DNA from: Leucobacter aridicollis
GTDB lineage: Bacteria; Actinomycetota; Actinomycetes; Actinomycetales; Microbacteriaceae
Assembly: GCF_024399335.1 (NCBI RefSeq)
Contig: NZ_CP075339.1
Location: 806,001-870,000 of the forward strand
DNA length: 64,000 nt
Direction: 5' to 3'
Below the pieces are notes generated by a model that made no database searches, was not told where the DNA came from, and saw only the letters and a list, made by a program, of their open reading frames with translations. A program made the translations under genes and the position numbers. Below are positions 16,488-24,898 of this stretch, piece by piece (the stretch's first letter is position 1; every line of letters starts with the position of its first letter).

Positions 16488-17696
16488 GTGCGGCAGCAGC
16501 GGGTCGTCCTCGACGAGCCTCGTGTCACGAGGCCGGGAATCGTTCCGGCCGGGAGCGGGAGACTGCGCACGCTGACGATCGCGCTCCTCACAATCGTGCT
16601 GCTGCTCGTCGCCGTCGGAGTGCTCATGGTGCAGTCGGCGAGCCAGGTCGCCGCGATCTCTTCTGGGAGAAATCCGCTCGGAGGCGTGCTCAGGCAGGGC
16701 GCGTACGCGGCGATCGGGATCGGCCTCATGCTTGCGATCAGCAGAGTGCCGACTGCGGCGCTGCGCCGATACTCCTGGCTACTACTCGCGATTGGCTTCT
16801 TCCTCCAGATCCTCGTCTACACGCCCCTCGGCTACGAAGCCGGCGGCAACCGGAACTGGCTGAGGCTCGGCCCGATATCGATGCAGCCAGCAGAGTTCAT
16901 GAAATTCGTGCTGCTCGTCTGGGTCTCGGCAGTGCTCGCCGCGAAGCGCCGGCTGCTCGGCGAATGGGTGCACGTCGCGATCCCGATCCTGCCCGTCGTC
17001 GCGGCGTCGATGCTCATCAACATCCTCGGCGGCGATCTCGGCACGCTGCTCGTGCTCGCCGCTCTCGTGTTCGGGTGCCTCTACTTCTCGCGCGTGCGGC
17101 TCCGAATCCTTGCGGGAATTGCGGCAGTGGCGGCCATCGGCATCGCAGCCATGACGCTCATGAAGCCCAACAGGGTTGTGCGCATCATGCATTTCTTCGA
17201 AGTTGACTGCCTGCGCGACGCCGAGCATGCGTACGCGGGGTGCTGGCAGACGCTCAACGGGTTCTGGGCGCTCGCGCAGGGCGGTCTTTTCGGGACCGGC
17301 GTTGGCGGCTCGACAGCGAAGTGGCACTGGCTGCCCGAGGCCGAGAACGACTTCGTCTTTGCGATCCTTGGCGAAGAACTCGGGTTTGTCGGCGCCGCGA
17401 CAGTGATCGCCCTGTTCGTCGCGCTCGCCGCAGTGCTGCTCGCGCTTGGCACCTGCACCGACAGCCCGTTCGCGCGCGCGGTGTTCGGTGGGCTCGCCGT
17501 GTGGGTGTCAGCGCAGATGATCGTGAACATCGCCGTCGTGCTTGGATTCGTGCCCGTGCTCGGCGTTCCGCTCCCATTCATCTCGGCAGGTGGCACGTCG
17601 CTACTCTCCCTCCTGCTCGCGGTTGGGGTCGCGCTCTCATGCGTGCGCGAGGCTGGCATGCACGCAGCCCCAGCCCAGGGCGTTCGCGCGAAGTGA
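16488..17696 (+). CDS. ftsW: FtsW/RodA/SpoVE-family SEDS glycosyltransferase
   Basis: A 402-residue polytopic SEDS protein, peptidoglycan glycosyltransferase of division or elongation. Diagnostic blocks are 'NRNWLRLGPISMQPAEFMKFVLLVWVSAVL', 'GGDLGTLLVLAALV', 'WHWLPEAENDFVFAILGEELGFVGA' and 'PLPFISAGGTSLL'. About ten TM segments. GTG at 16488 is preceded by TTGGGGGCG. It lies 13 bp after the LCP gene rather than in a mur/fts cluster, so it is probably an accessory copy; FtsW and RodA cannot be told apart with certainty. The first ~25 residues are cytoplasmic and basic. Confidence 0.88.
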   Translation: MRQQRVVLDEPRVTRPGIVPAGSGRLRTLTIALLTIVLLLVAVGVLMVQSASQVAAISSGRNPLGGVLRQGAYAAIGIGLMLAISRVPTAALRRYSWLLLAIGFFLQILVYTPLGYEAGGNRNWLRLGPISMQPAEFMKFVLLVWVSAVLAAKRRLLGEWVHVAIPILPVVAASMLINILGGDLGTLLVLAALVFGCLYFSRVRLRILAGIAAVAAIGIAAMTLMKPNRVVRIMHFFEVDCLRDAEHAYAGCWQTLNGFWALAQGGLFGTGVGGSTAKWHWLPEAENDFVFAILGEELGFVGAATVIALFVALAAVLLALGTCTDSPFARAVFGGLAVWVSAQMIVNIAVVLGFVPVLGVPLPFISAGGTSLLSLLLAVGVALSCVREAGMHAAPAQGVRAK

Positions 17697-17769
17697 CCGA
17701 AACGTGCGAAGGTTGAGACAACACTGGTACGCGGGCCGGATGCATGGCCTCGACGCGGGGAGGGCACAG

Positions 17770-18780
17770 ATGGCGCGAGCGCACACACACCCGCGGCCGC
17801 GGCCTGACGAAGAGGCCTACCGCCGGTCCGCCTCACAGATCGGCTGGCAGGTCATGGCGGTGTGCGCGGCGCTCGTGGTGATTGGCGGCGGCGTGATCCT
17901 CGCCTTCGTGTTCTGGCAGACGACACCATCCGAAGTAGCGAAGCCAGTCCAGCCCGGGGAAATCGAGGTGCGGCTCGACCCAGGCGAGCTCATCCTCGCG
18001 ACAGCCCTGCTCGCTACCGGTGCCATCATCTGCGCCGGGCTCGCCGCGCGCCTCATCGCGCGCCGCGCCGTCTACCCGCTGGATGAGGCGTTTCGGCTGC
18101 AGCGACGCTTCGTCGCCGACGTGAGCCACGAGCTTCGCACGCCGCTCGCGGTCATCGACGCGCGCGCTCAGCAGCTCTCGGCGCTCACCCCACCCGGGGA
18201 CTCGCGTCACGCAGTGCTGCTCGAGCTCAGGCAAGACGCCAGGATCATGGCCGAAGTGATCGACGCGATGCTCACGACGACATCTGGCGCTCCACACGAA
18301 TCGGGAACGGCGCCGCTCGCCGAGACCATAGCCACAGTCGCCCGCGACCTCAGCGAGGTCGCCAAGCCGTACGGCGTGACGCTCGTGGCTGAAAGCGACG
18401 ACCTCGTCGTCGCTGCCCCGGTGCAGGCGGTGCGGCGCTGCCTGGTCGCCCTCGCAGACAACGCGCTCGACCACGCCCCCGCCGGAAGCGTCATCACGAT
18501 CACAGGCACAGCGCGCGGCGGCGAGGCGGTCGTGACTGTGCAGGACACCGGCGATGGGATACAGGGCATCACCCCCGACCGCGTGTTCGACAGGTTCGCG
18601 CAGGGTACCCAGCCGGCAACTGCCCGAGGCGCCGCGCGCACGAGCCGCGGCATCGGACTCGCGCTCGTGCGCGAACTCTGCGAGGCACACGGGGGCACCG
18701 TGCGCGTCGCGAACTCGAGGCCAGGTGGCACTACCTTCGAGCTCACCCTCCCGCTCGCTGACACGAATGGCAGGCAGTAG
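17770..18780 (+). CDS. sensor histidine kinase
   Basis: A 336-residue membrane kinase. Two TM segments (about residues 31-53 and 77-100) flank a very short extracellular loop of ~25 residues (TTPSEVAKPVQPGEIEVRLDPGE), so it probably senses a membrane or partner-protein signal. The HisKA motif 'FVADVSHELRTPLAVID' carries the phospho-accepting His. The ATPase domain has N box 'ALADNALDHAPAG', G1 'VQDTGDGIQG' and G2 'SRGIGLALVRELCEAHGG'. ATG at 17770 has GGGGAGGG upstream; ATG 17740 is an alternative. The end overlaps the regulator start by 1 nt. Confidence 0.9.
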   Translation: MARAHTHPRPRPDEEAYRRSASQIGWQVMAVCAALVVIGGGVILAFVFWQTTPSEVAKPVQPGEIEVRLDPGELILATALLATGAIICAGLAARLIARRAVYPLDEAFRLQRRFVADVSHELRTPLAVIDARAQQLSALTPPGDSRHAVLLELRQDARIMAEVIDAMLTTTSGAPHESGTAPLAETIATVARDLSEVAKPYGVTLVAESDDLVVAAPVQAVRRCLVALADNALDHAPAGSVITITGTARGGEAVVTVQDTGDGIQGITPDRVFDRFAQGTQPATARGAARTSRGIGLALVRELCEAHGGTVRVANSRPGGTTFELTLPLADTNGRQ

Positions 18781-19436
18781 TGCTGCGGCTACTCATCGTC
18801 GAAGACGACCCACGCCTCGGCCCGATCATGCGCGACGTGCTCGCCGCGCACTGGGATGTTGAGCTTGTCTCAAACGCCGAGGATGCGGAGCAGCGCGTGG
18901 CCGCGACACAGTTCGACGTGGTGATCGTCGACCGCGGTCTTCCAGGAATGGCAGGCGAACAGTGGGTGCGCGAGCTGCGGCGCCGGCGGGTGGAGACTCC
19001 GGTGCTGCTGCTCACCGCGCTTGGCGAACTGCATGACAAGGTCGAAGGGCTCGACGCAGGCGCCAACGACTACCTCGTGAAACCCTTCGAATTCGAAGAA
19101 CTGAACGCGAGGCTTCGCGCGCTCACCCGCCGCTACGACGGCGCGGGCCCGCGCTACGACATCGGTGGGTGGGAATTCTCGCCGGAGGATCAACGCATCG
19201 AATCCCCGTACGAGGGGAGCGTGCAGCTTACGAGCACCGAGACAGCCCTGCTCTCGGTGCTCGTCGCCGAACCTGGCCGCACGTTCTCACGCGAGGAGCT
19301 GCTCGCGCGCGTATTCGCACACGGGGAGCGCGACACGACCGTCGAAACATACGTGCATTACCTGCGACGCAAGACCGACAAAGACCTCATCGAGACTGTC
19401 CGCGGGCGAGGGTACAGGCTCGGCCGGCTCGGTTAG
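18780..19436 (+). CDS. OmpR/PhoB-family response regulator
   Basis: A 218-residue two-domain regulator. The receiver has acidic 'IVEDDPRLG', the phospho-acceptor Asp in 'VVIVDRGLPGM' and Lys in 'DYLVKPFEFEEL'. The C-terminal winged helix has 'LTSTETALLSVLVAEPGRTFSREELLARVF' and 'VETYVHYLRRKTDKDLIETVRGRGYRLG'. GTG at 18780 overlaps the kinase stop by 1 nt, so the two form a cognate pair. It follows the LCP and FtsW-like genes, so it may control cell-wall assembly. Its stop overlaps the convergent nitrilase stop by 4 nt. Confidence 0.92.
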   Translation: MLRLLIVEDDPRLGPIMRDVLAAHWDVELVSNAEDAEQRVAATQFDVVIVDRGLPGMAGEQWVRELRRRRVETPVLLLTALGELHDKVEGLDAGANDYLVKPFEFEELNARLRALTRRYDGAGPRYDIGGWEFSPEDQRIESPYEGSVQLTSTETALLSVLVAEPGRTFSREELLARVFAHGERDTTVETYVHYLRRKTDKDLIETVRGRGYRLGRLG

Positions 19437-20398
19437 TCGCGCTGCACCACGACTCCCTCGCGCCGGCGGGCGTCGACCTTCAGCTCGAAGACATCGTTGC
19501 GAGCCGAGTGCCCGACGACGTCGAGATCGTGGTGAGCGCGATCGATCGCGCTCAGGTCGATGTCGCCAAGCACGATTCCCTGTCGGCCGCGCACTGGCTC
19601 GACGACGTAGTTTCCGTCTGGGCCAATGATTGACGACCCGCCGTCGAAGAGGAGGCCGGAGGTGGGAGCCTCCGGGCCCACCCCGATCCGAAACGGCTCA
19701 CGGAGCGTCTCCGGAAGGTCTTCAACTGCGAGGAACAGTCCAGCCGAGAGCACAAAGCAGCGCCCTTCGAACGCGTAGCTCCGAGCTGCCACCTGGTGAA
19801 TATCACTTGTTTCCGGCCACGCTGCGATATGGATTTCCTCCCCGGTGGCGTGCAGTGCCTGACGGGCGAGCGGCATCCAGTGTTCCCAGCAGACGAGGCC
19901 ACCAACCATGCCAACTGGGGTGTCGACCGCCCGGAGTCCGGCAGCGTCTCCCGCCCCCCAAATGATTCGCTCGGAGTGAGTGGGCACGAGCTTCCGGTGG
20001 AGGTTGAGCGTTGAGCCGTCTGGGCCGATCGTGAGAATGCTGTTGTAGAGGGTGCCTCCGCTGCCGGATCTCTCGTTCAAGCCGATGACGATAGTCACCT
20101 GCCGGTTCGCGGCAACTGCCCGGAGGTCTGCAAGTTCGTCTTCGGAGTCAGCTCGCCTGCCGATGACCGGGCTCTCCGCAAGCAGCCGGGCATGCCAGTG
20201 GCGGGCTTCGGCATCGTCCCATCCGGCCATGCCGAACGCCCACGCTGGGTAACACGTCAGCCAGGTTTCGGGGAACACGACGAGGCGTGCGCCGGCATCA
20301 GCTGCCTCTAAGACATGGTCGACCGCGCGCGCAATCGACGCTTTCAGGTCGAGCACAACTGGCGGATACTGGACGATGGCGACGGTGTGATGCGTCAT
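19433..20398 (-). CDS. nitrilase
   Basis: A 321-residue enzyme of the nitrilase branch of the carbon-nitrogen hydrolase superfamily. The catalytic triad is visible: Glu44 in 'FPETWLTCYPAW', Lys136 in 'HRKLVPTHSERIIWG' and Cys170 in 'GLVCWEHWMPLAR'. CWEHWMP is the hallmark of true nitrilases (R-CN to R-COOH and NH3) rather than amidases. ATG at 20398 gives 'MTHHTVAIVQYPP', the usual start; a 28-residue longer frame lacks support. The NCS1 permease gene lies 55 bp upstream on the same strand, so import and hydrolysis of a nitrile or related N-compound is likely. Confidence 0.9.
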   Translation of the reverse strand: MTHHTVAIVQYPPVVLDLKASIARAVDHVLEAADAGARLVVFPETWLTCYPAWAFGMAGWDDAEARHWHARLLAESPVIGRRADSEDELADLRAVAANRQVTIVIGLNERSGSGGTLYNSILTIGPDGSTLNLHRKLVPTHSERIIWGAGDAAGLRAVDTPVGMVGGLVCWEHWMPLARQALHATGEEIHIAAWPETSDIHQVAARSYAFEGRCFVLSAGLFLAVEDLPETLREPFRIGVGPEAPTSGLLFDGGSSIIGPDGNYVVEPVRGRQGIVLGDIDLSAIDRAHHDLDVVGHSARNDVFELKVDARRREGVVVQRD

Positions 20399-20453
20399 TG
20401 ATGCTCCTTGGTATGCGGTGGCACGTGGCCGGTGAGGGAACTGGGCTCTGGCG

Positions 20454-21878
20454 TCAGCGAGGTCCTTCGAGCGTGCGTTCACTCTGCAGGATCGCTGCCG
20501 CTTCGGCGGTGCGGTCTTGCCCGCGCGTCAGGAGGAAATACAGGCCGCCGGAGACGATGATTGCTGGCACGAACGATAGATCAGCGCCTCCGAGGGCGTG
20601 TGCGACAGGGCCTGTATAAATCGGGAGCGAGAAGAACGGGATCGCGACAACGAAACCCGCAAGGTACGACACAAGTCCGCGCCACGCCCAACGGCCATAG
20701 ATTCCGTTGGGGTTGAAGATCTCGGTGATGGCATAGCGGCCGTGGCGCACGAAGTAGAAGTCGACGAGATTCACCGCGGTCCACGGCACCAAGAAGTAGA
20801 GCATGAGTGTCACGAATGAGTTGAAGCTGTCGAGGTAGTCGTCTGGGATTGAGAGCGCGACGACGAGGGCGAGGGCCCCAACGAGTGCGAGGCTCACAAC
20901 CCTGAGCGTGACGGTTGGCCGCATGCGCTTGAACCCATCGACTGCGCTAATGCCGGTGAGCATGGCTCCGTACGCGTTCACGCCCATGATCGTGATGAGC
21001 GCTACCGACCCCACGAGAACGACAATGGTGCCGAAGCCCGGGAACAGCAGGTCACCAGTTTGCATGAGGGCGGGAATGCCATCGACGTTCGGGATCTTGC
21101 TGCTGAGTACCGCGCCGAGGGACATCAGCCATATTGCGGAGCCGGCCGCGCCGGCGTACGTCCAGCCGATGAGCTTGCCCGCCGGAGCGTCTTCTGGAAG
21201 GTACCGGGAATAGTCCGAGACATAGACCGAGTAGCTGAGGTTAAAGCCCGCAGCGAGTGAGAACTGAACAAAGAACGCGGCGGTGTTCCAGCCTGCGCTG
21301 AGGCCCGGCGCTCCTGCGGCGGTGGGCAGCACGAAGATCGCGAGAACTGTCACGATGCCGAAGGTGACGATGAGAATGTAGGTGAGCCAGCGTTGCACGA
21401 CATGCAGGAGGTCGTGGCCCACGATGGCGATCACGATCGAGACGACGATAAGCACGGGGTACCAGAAGAAGTCGCCGCCAGGCGCGACGGTCTGGATGCC
21501 TTGAGTGCCGATGATGGTGTCAAACACCATGAACCCCACGTAGACGAAGACCGTCGCGATGAAGGGAATGATTGCGCCACGTGAGCCGAACTGGGCACGA
21601 GACTGGATCATCTGGGGGAGCCCCATTCGGGGGCCCTGGTTCGCGTGAAAGGCCATGAAGAAAGTGCCAGACCCGGCGCCGAGCACGATCGCGAGCACGG
21701 TCCACGGGACGCTAAGGCCCATTGTCGGCCCGGTGAACCCAACGAGCATGGTGAGGATCACGAAGTTTCCGGTGAACCAGAAGGGGCCCTGGTGCCAGAC
21801 CTTGCCTCGGCGTTCGGCTCGGGGGACGTAATCGATCGATCTCGTTTCGATCGTCGGTGGAGTGGAGTGCGTCGACAT
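20454..21878 (-). CDS. NCS1-family permease (nucleobase/cation symporter)
   Basis: A 474-residue transporter with about 12 TM segments. The N-terminal 'RGKVWHQGPFWFTGNFVILTMLVGFTGPTMG' and the following 'GPRMGLPQMIQSRAQFGSRGAIIPFIATVFVYVGFMVFDTIIGTQ' are the NCS1 signature (cytosine, allantoin, hydantoin and similar). The start is ATG 21878 after AAAGGACAA on the coding strand; a longer frame overlaps the divergent TetR gene and is false. It forms an operon with the nitrilase. Substrate unknown; a nitrile-bearing or cyclic N-compound is inferred from the partner enzyme. Confidence 0.88.
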   Translation of the reverse strand: MSTHSTPPTIETRSIDYVPRAERRGKVWHQGPFWFTGNFVILTMLVGFTGPTMGLSVPWTVLAIVLGAGSGTFFMAFHANQGPRMGLPQMIQSRAQFGSRGAIIPFIATVFVYVGFMVFDTIIGTQGIQTVAPGGDFFWYPVLIVVSIVIAIVGHDLLHVVQRWLTYILIVTFGIVTVLAIFVLPTAAGAPGLSAGWNTAAFFVQFSLAAGFNLSYSVYVSDYSRYLPEDAPAGKLIGWTYAGAAGSAIWLMSLGAVLSSKIPNVDGIPALMQTGDLLFPGFGTIVVLVGSVALITIMGVNAYGAMLTGISAVDGFKRMRPTVTLRVVSLALVGALALVVALSIPDDYLDSFNSFVTLMLYFLVPWTAVNLVDFYFVRHGRYAITEIFNPNGIYGRWAWRGLVSYLAGFVVAIPFFSLPIYTGPVAHALGGADLSFVPAIIVSGGLYFLLTRGQDRTAEAAAILQSERTLEGPR

Positions 21879-21918
21879 CGTTGTCCTTTCAGCGTCGGCT
21901 GTGTCGCCCGTACGAATA

Positions 21919-21960
21919 GTCGCACAGTTGTGCGAATTGAGATAGTAGCACAACTGTGCG
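21919..21960. promoter_or_regulatory. two paired TetR operators in divergent promoter
   Basis: Two 16-bp palindromes, TCGCACAGTTGTGCGA (21919-21934) and TAGCACAACTGTGCGA (21945-21960), lie 26 bp apart centre to centre, on nearly the same helix face shifted by half a turn. The second is the reverse orientation of the first with one mismatch. They fill the gap between the permease and TetR genes and are the probable binding sites of the regulator at 21972. Confidence 0.75.
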
Positions 21961-21971
21961 AGAATCTCTGT

Positions 21972-22547
21972 ATGGCAAGACAGCTCGACCACGAAGCGCG
22001 AGATCGAGCTGTTGTTGAGGCGGCATGGCGCGTCATCGCCCGCGAAGGGATGACGGCGCTCACCGTGCGAAGCGTGGCAAAAGAAGCGGACCTGGCGCCA
22101 AGCTCGCTCCGGTACTCCTTCCCCACACAAAGCAGTGTCCGTGAGCGCGCAATATCTGCCGTGCTCGAACGGCTGCAAGAGCGAGTCGAGGAGCTTCCGC
22201 GAGACAGCGACTGGGGCAAGAACGCGCTCCTGGAACTCATGCCTGTCGATGGCGAGAAGCACACCGAGGCGGTCGTGTGGCTTGCGCTTGAGATGGCTGC
22301 GGTCGCCGACGCGGAACTGCAGCCTGTCAGGGCGCGAGCGAACGCCTACATTCGAAGTGTGTGCCACGATGTCGCCGAGTGGCTTGGGTCGACTTCGGAG
22401 GACCTTGTCGACCAATTGCACGCATTCGTCGACGGGCTGACTTTGCATGTTGTGGTCCGTGACGAGTGCACTCCAAGCTGGGCGGAGCGCGCGCTCCTGA
22501 TCTACCTGGCGGAAGTTCGCGCGCGGATCGCATCGACCGCCGCGTAG
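21972..22547 (+). CDS. TetR-family regulator of nitrilase-permease operon
   Basis: A 191-residue TetR-type regulator. HTH region 'RDRAVVEAAWRVIAREGMTALTVRSVAKEADLAPSSLRYSFPTQSSVRERAI' resembles the BetI/PksA-like subgroup, followed by a helical sensor domain with a TetR_C-like region. ATG at 21972 is 11 nt after the second operator; a frame that extends into the permease gene is not used. Divergent from the permease with two operators between, so it is likely autoregulated and a repressor of permease and nitrilase. Confidence 0.88.
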   Translation: MARQLDHEARDRAVVEAAWRVIAREGMTALTVRSVAKEADLAPSSLRYSFPTQSSVRERAISAVLERLQERVEELPRDSDWGKNALLELMPVDGEKHTEAVVWLALEMAAVADAELQPVRARANAYIRSVCHDVAEWLGSTSEDLVDQLHAFVDGLTLHVVVRDECTPSWAERALLIYLAEVRARIASTAA

Positions 22548-22647
22548 CCGCGCCCGGCGCCCCGCCGTGGAGTGGCAATGCGGCCAAGTGCGAGATACTG
22601 GTGGGTGGCAATTTTTCGCCCGCACGCACCTGGGGAGGGCACACATC

Positions 22648-23172
22648 ATGGATCTGTCGGCAACGAATGAATCACCGCTGAATCGCTACGGATCGCTGGA
22701 GGAAGCCCTCGTGCATCGGCGCGCCCCGGTTCCGAACCGAGTGTTTCTGCGCACAATGATGAGCCGAATTCCAGTCGAACGCCTGCTGCGCGCCGACGGC
22801 GGCATCACGGTTGTGCGCTCTGACGGGGGCCCCGACATTCAGGTGCGTCAGGGATACTCGGTCGGTTTCCCGTCAGAAGAGGACGCGATCGCTGCAGCAG
22901 GCAGCGAGGCGCCGCGCTGGCGGAGTAGCCGCCGGCCGGGCATGTGGGCAGTTGACCACCCCCTGCACGGGCGCGGTTCGATCATTGAGGCCGAGGAGCT
23001 CGCGGCCGAGCGTGGCCCGGTGAAGGCATCGCGTGCAAAGGCGACCAGGGCCGCGAAGCCGAAGGCTGAACCGAAGGCGAAGCCCGCGGCTCAGCAGGAG
23101 CGAGTGCAGCCAGTCTGCCCGAACTGCTTCATGATGATGGCTCTGTCGGGCGTGTGCGGCAATTGCTCGTAG
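22648..23172 (+). CDS. conserved hypothetical with C-terminal zinc ribbon
   Basis: A 174-residue protein with three parts: an N-terminal domain (residues ~5-110, with 'NRVFLRTMMSRIPVERLLRADGGITVVRSDGG'), a basic Lys/Ala/Pro linker (SRAKATRAAKPKAEPKAKPAAQQ) and a short C-terminal ribbon with CPNC and CGNC. The four Cys could bind one zinc. The linker looks nucleic-acid or flexible-tether like. I do not recognise the N-domain. ATG at 22648 follows TGGGGAGGGC. Monocistronic. Confidence 0.6.
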   Translation: MDLSATNESPLNRYGSLEEALVHRRAPVPNRVFLRTMMSRIPVERLLRADGGITVVRSDGGPDIQVRQGYSVGFPSEEDAIAAAGSEAPRWRSSRRPGMWAVDHPLHGRGSIIEAEELAAERGPVKASRAKATRAAKPKAEPKAKPAAQQERVQPVCPNCFMMMALSGVCGNCS

Positions 23173-23204
23173 GGGGCGGCGCGGCGACGCTGTTCTGCTG
23201 GCGG

Positions 23205-23210
23205 TAGGCT
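23205..23210 (+). promoter_or_regulatory. -10 box of a leaderless promoter
   Basis: TAGGCT ends 6 nt before the GTG at 23217, which has no ribosome-binding site. Confidence 0.45.
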
Positions 23211-23216
23211 CGTCTG

Positions 23217-24173
23217 GTGCCTCCGCGTTCTCCGTTGCCCCAGCGTATGGGGCTTGACGCAGCCTGGCTGAACTCTGCTGCACGCCCGGGGGAGGACCCG
23301 CGGGAGTGGGTCTCGATGCGTGATTGGTTGCACTTCAGAGTCGGCGCGCACATCGATGTAGACGCCTTCATCGAAGACGGCAGATTCGTGCTCGAGTCTG
23401 GCGAGCCTGTGCTCGCTGCCGACCCGTACCGATCAAACGTCTTCGTGTGGTTCTACCGCGATCTGCCAGACGAGGCGCCGGTGCCCGGCGACATTCCGGT
23501 GCTGTTTCGCGACGACCGAATCGTCGTCGTGGACAAACCCGCGTTTCTCTCGACAATTCCGCGCGGCCGACACGTCAGGGAGAGCGTCGTCGTGCGCCTG
23601 CGACACGAGCTCGGTTTGCCAGAACTCACCCCGATGCACCGCCTCGACAGGGTGACCTCGGGCGTACTGCTCATGTCTGTCGAGCGCAGGTATCGTGGCG
23701 CCTACCAGACGATGTTCCAAGACGGCGAGGTGACGAAGACGTACCGGGCGGTCGGGCCAGTGAGCGACGGGCTTGCGCTTCCCACGACGGTGCGAAACCA
23801 CCTGCACAAGGTGCCTGGAACGATGCAGGCCGAGGTGCTGGCGGGGAGAGAGCCGAACTCCGAGTCGCTCGTCGAGTTCGAGCGCGCGCTCACTTCGCAG
23901 GAAGAGGCCGCGCTCGGCGGCGAGCCTGGCCGCGCCGTCTATCGGCTGACCCCGCGCACGGGCAAGACGCACCAGTTGCGCATCCATTTGTGGAGCCTCG
24001 GGATCCCGATCGAAGGCGACCCGCTTTACCCCGCGGCCCGAAACGTCGCCATCGATGATTTCTCGACGCCGCTCCAGTTGCTCGCGAGCGAGCTCCGGTT
24101 CACCGACCCCGTTGACGGCAGTGAGCGATCCTTCGTCAGCGGGCGGGCCCTGCCGCTCGTCTCCACGAACTAG
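23217..24173 (+). CDS. RluA-family RNA pseudouridine synthase
   Basis: A 318-residue pseudouridine synthase. The catalytic Asp lies in 'PMHRLDRVTSGVLLMS', the RluA motif II. Other blocks are 'RIVVVDKPAFLSTIPRG', 'KTYRAV', and 'RTGKTHQLRIHLWSLGIPIEGDPLYP'. It has an N-terminal extension of ~90 residues before the catalytic domain instead of a clear S4 domain, as in TruC/RluA-like actinobacterial members. The target U (rRNA or tRNA) is unknown. The GTG start at 23217 has a promoter-like TAGGCT just upstream and no Shine-Dalgarno. Confidence 0.9.
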   Translation: MPPRSPLPQRMGLDAAWLNSAARPGEDPREWVSMRDWLHFRVGAHIDVDAFIEDGRFVLESGEPVLAADPYRSNVFVWFYRDLPDEAPVPGDIPVLFRDDRIVVVDKPAFLSTIPRGRHVRESVVVRLRHELGLPELTPMHRLDRVTSGVLLMSVERRYRGAYQTMFQDGEVTKTYRAVGPVSDGLALPTTVRNHLHKVPGTMQAEVLAGREPNSESLVEFERALTSQEEAALGGEPGRAVYRLTPRTGKTHQLRIHLWSLGIPIEGDPLYPAARNVAIDDFSTPLQLLASELRFTDPVDGSERSFVSGRALPLVSTN

Positions 24174-24258
24174 CCTGCGCCCCTCCCCGATGGTGCGCAC
24201 TCGGTGTCTAAATGCCCATCGTGCAGGTGTTACTAGGCCAACACGCGGCGTAAATCTC

Positions 24259-24283
24259 GGAAATTGACCATAGTTTCTAAGTT
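24259..24283 (+). promoter_or_regulatory. possible ECF-sigma promoter of Asp23 module
   Basis: GGAAA (24259-24263), 17 nt, then GTT (24281-24283) fits the loose GGAA-N16/17-GTT pattern of stress ECF sigma factors. It lies ~110 nt before the first Asp23 gene, and an ECF factor is encoded in the same module (27369). I did not find a matching copy before that sigma gene, so support is weak. Confidence 0.3.
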
Positions 24284-24391
24284 TTTTGTGACGATGTTGT
24301 GCCTCCCACCGACTTACCTGCAGAGCGACATGATGCGCTCGCACTGACGGTGCGGCTGTTCGGGCCGTACCCCGATAGGGAGGAAATTCTG

Positions 24392-24898
24392 ATGGCAACC
24401 GAAGAGAAGAACACCACCCCAGCAGGCGCGACCCCGGCGGCACCCGCCCCACACGCGGCGTCGCCATCGTCGCGCGTCGACCGGGTCCAGTTCTCCAATG
24501 ACGCAAACGAGACGAACCACGCAGGCGGTCGCACGAGCGTCGCCGAGGGCGTGGTCGCAAAGATCGCCGGAATCGCGGCCCGCGAGGTCGGCGGAGTCTA
24601 CGCGCTTGGCGGTGGTGGAGCGCGGGCGCTCGGCGCCATTCGCGAAGCGATGAACGCGACCGACCTCACGCAGGGCGTCAAGGTCGAGGTCGGAGAAACT
24701 CAGGCGGCCGCCGACATCACCATCGTGGTGGACTACCCGGCACCGATCCAGACGGTCGCCGAGAACGTGCGCACTGCAGTCACCGCAGCGATCACCAAGA
24801 TGGTCGGACTCGAGGTCGTTGAGGTCAACGTCGATGTGAACGACGTGCACCTGCCGACCGACGATGCTGACGACGACACAGAGTCGCGCGTCTCATGA
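24392..24898 (+). CDS. Asp23/Gls24-family envelope stress protein
   Basis: A 168-residue Asp23 protein. A ~45-residue Ala/Pro/Thr-rich tail precedes the Asp23 domain: 'RTSVAEGVVAKIAGIAAREVGGVYALGGGGARALGAI', 'GVKVEVGETQAAADITIVVDYPAPIQTVAENVRTAVTAAITKMVGLEVVEVNVDVNDV'. In Staphylococcus, Asp23 is anchored to the membrane by AmaP and its loss raises wall-stress gene expression. ATG at 24392 follows AGGGAGGAAATT. First gene of a coupled run (ATGA overlap) that includes small membrane proteins and an AmaP-like anchor at 26045. Confidence 0.92.
   Translation: MATEEKNTTPAGATPAAPAPHAASPSSRVDRVQFSNDANETNHAGGRTSVAEGVVAKIAGIAAREVGGVYALGGGGARALGAIREAMNATDLTQGVKVEVGETQAAADITIVVDYPAPIQTVAENVRTAVTAAITKMVGLEVVEVNVDVNDVHLPTDDADDDTESRVS

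Noticed and set aside
20399..20482. 28-codon N-terminal extension of the nitrilase
   Set aside because: No ribosome site or motif; the family start MTHHTVAIVQ begins at 20398.
24184..24228. inverted CGATGG/CCATCG repeat before the Asp23 gene
   Set aside because: Arms are 6 bp with a ~28-nt loop, too weak to call as a terminator or riboswitch.
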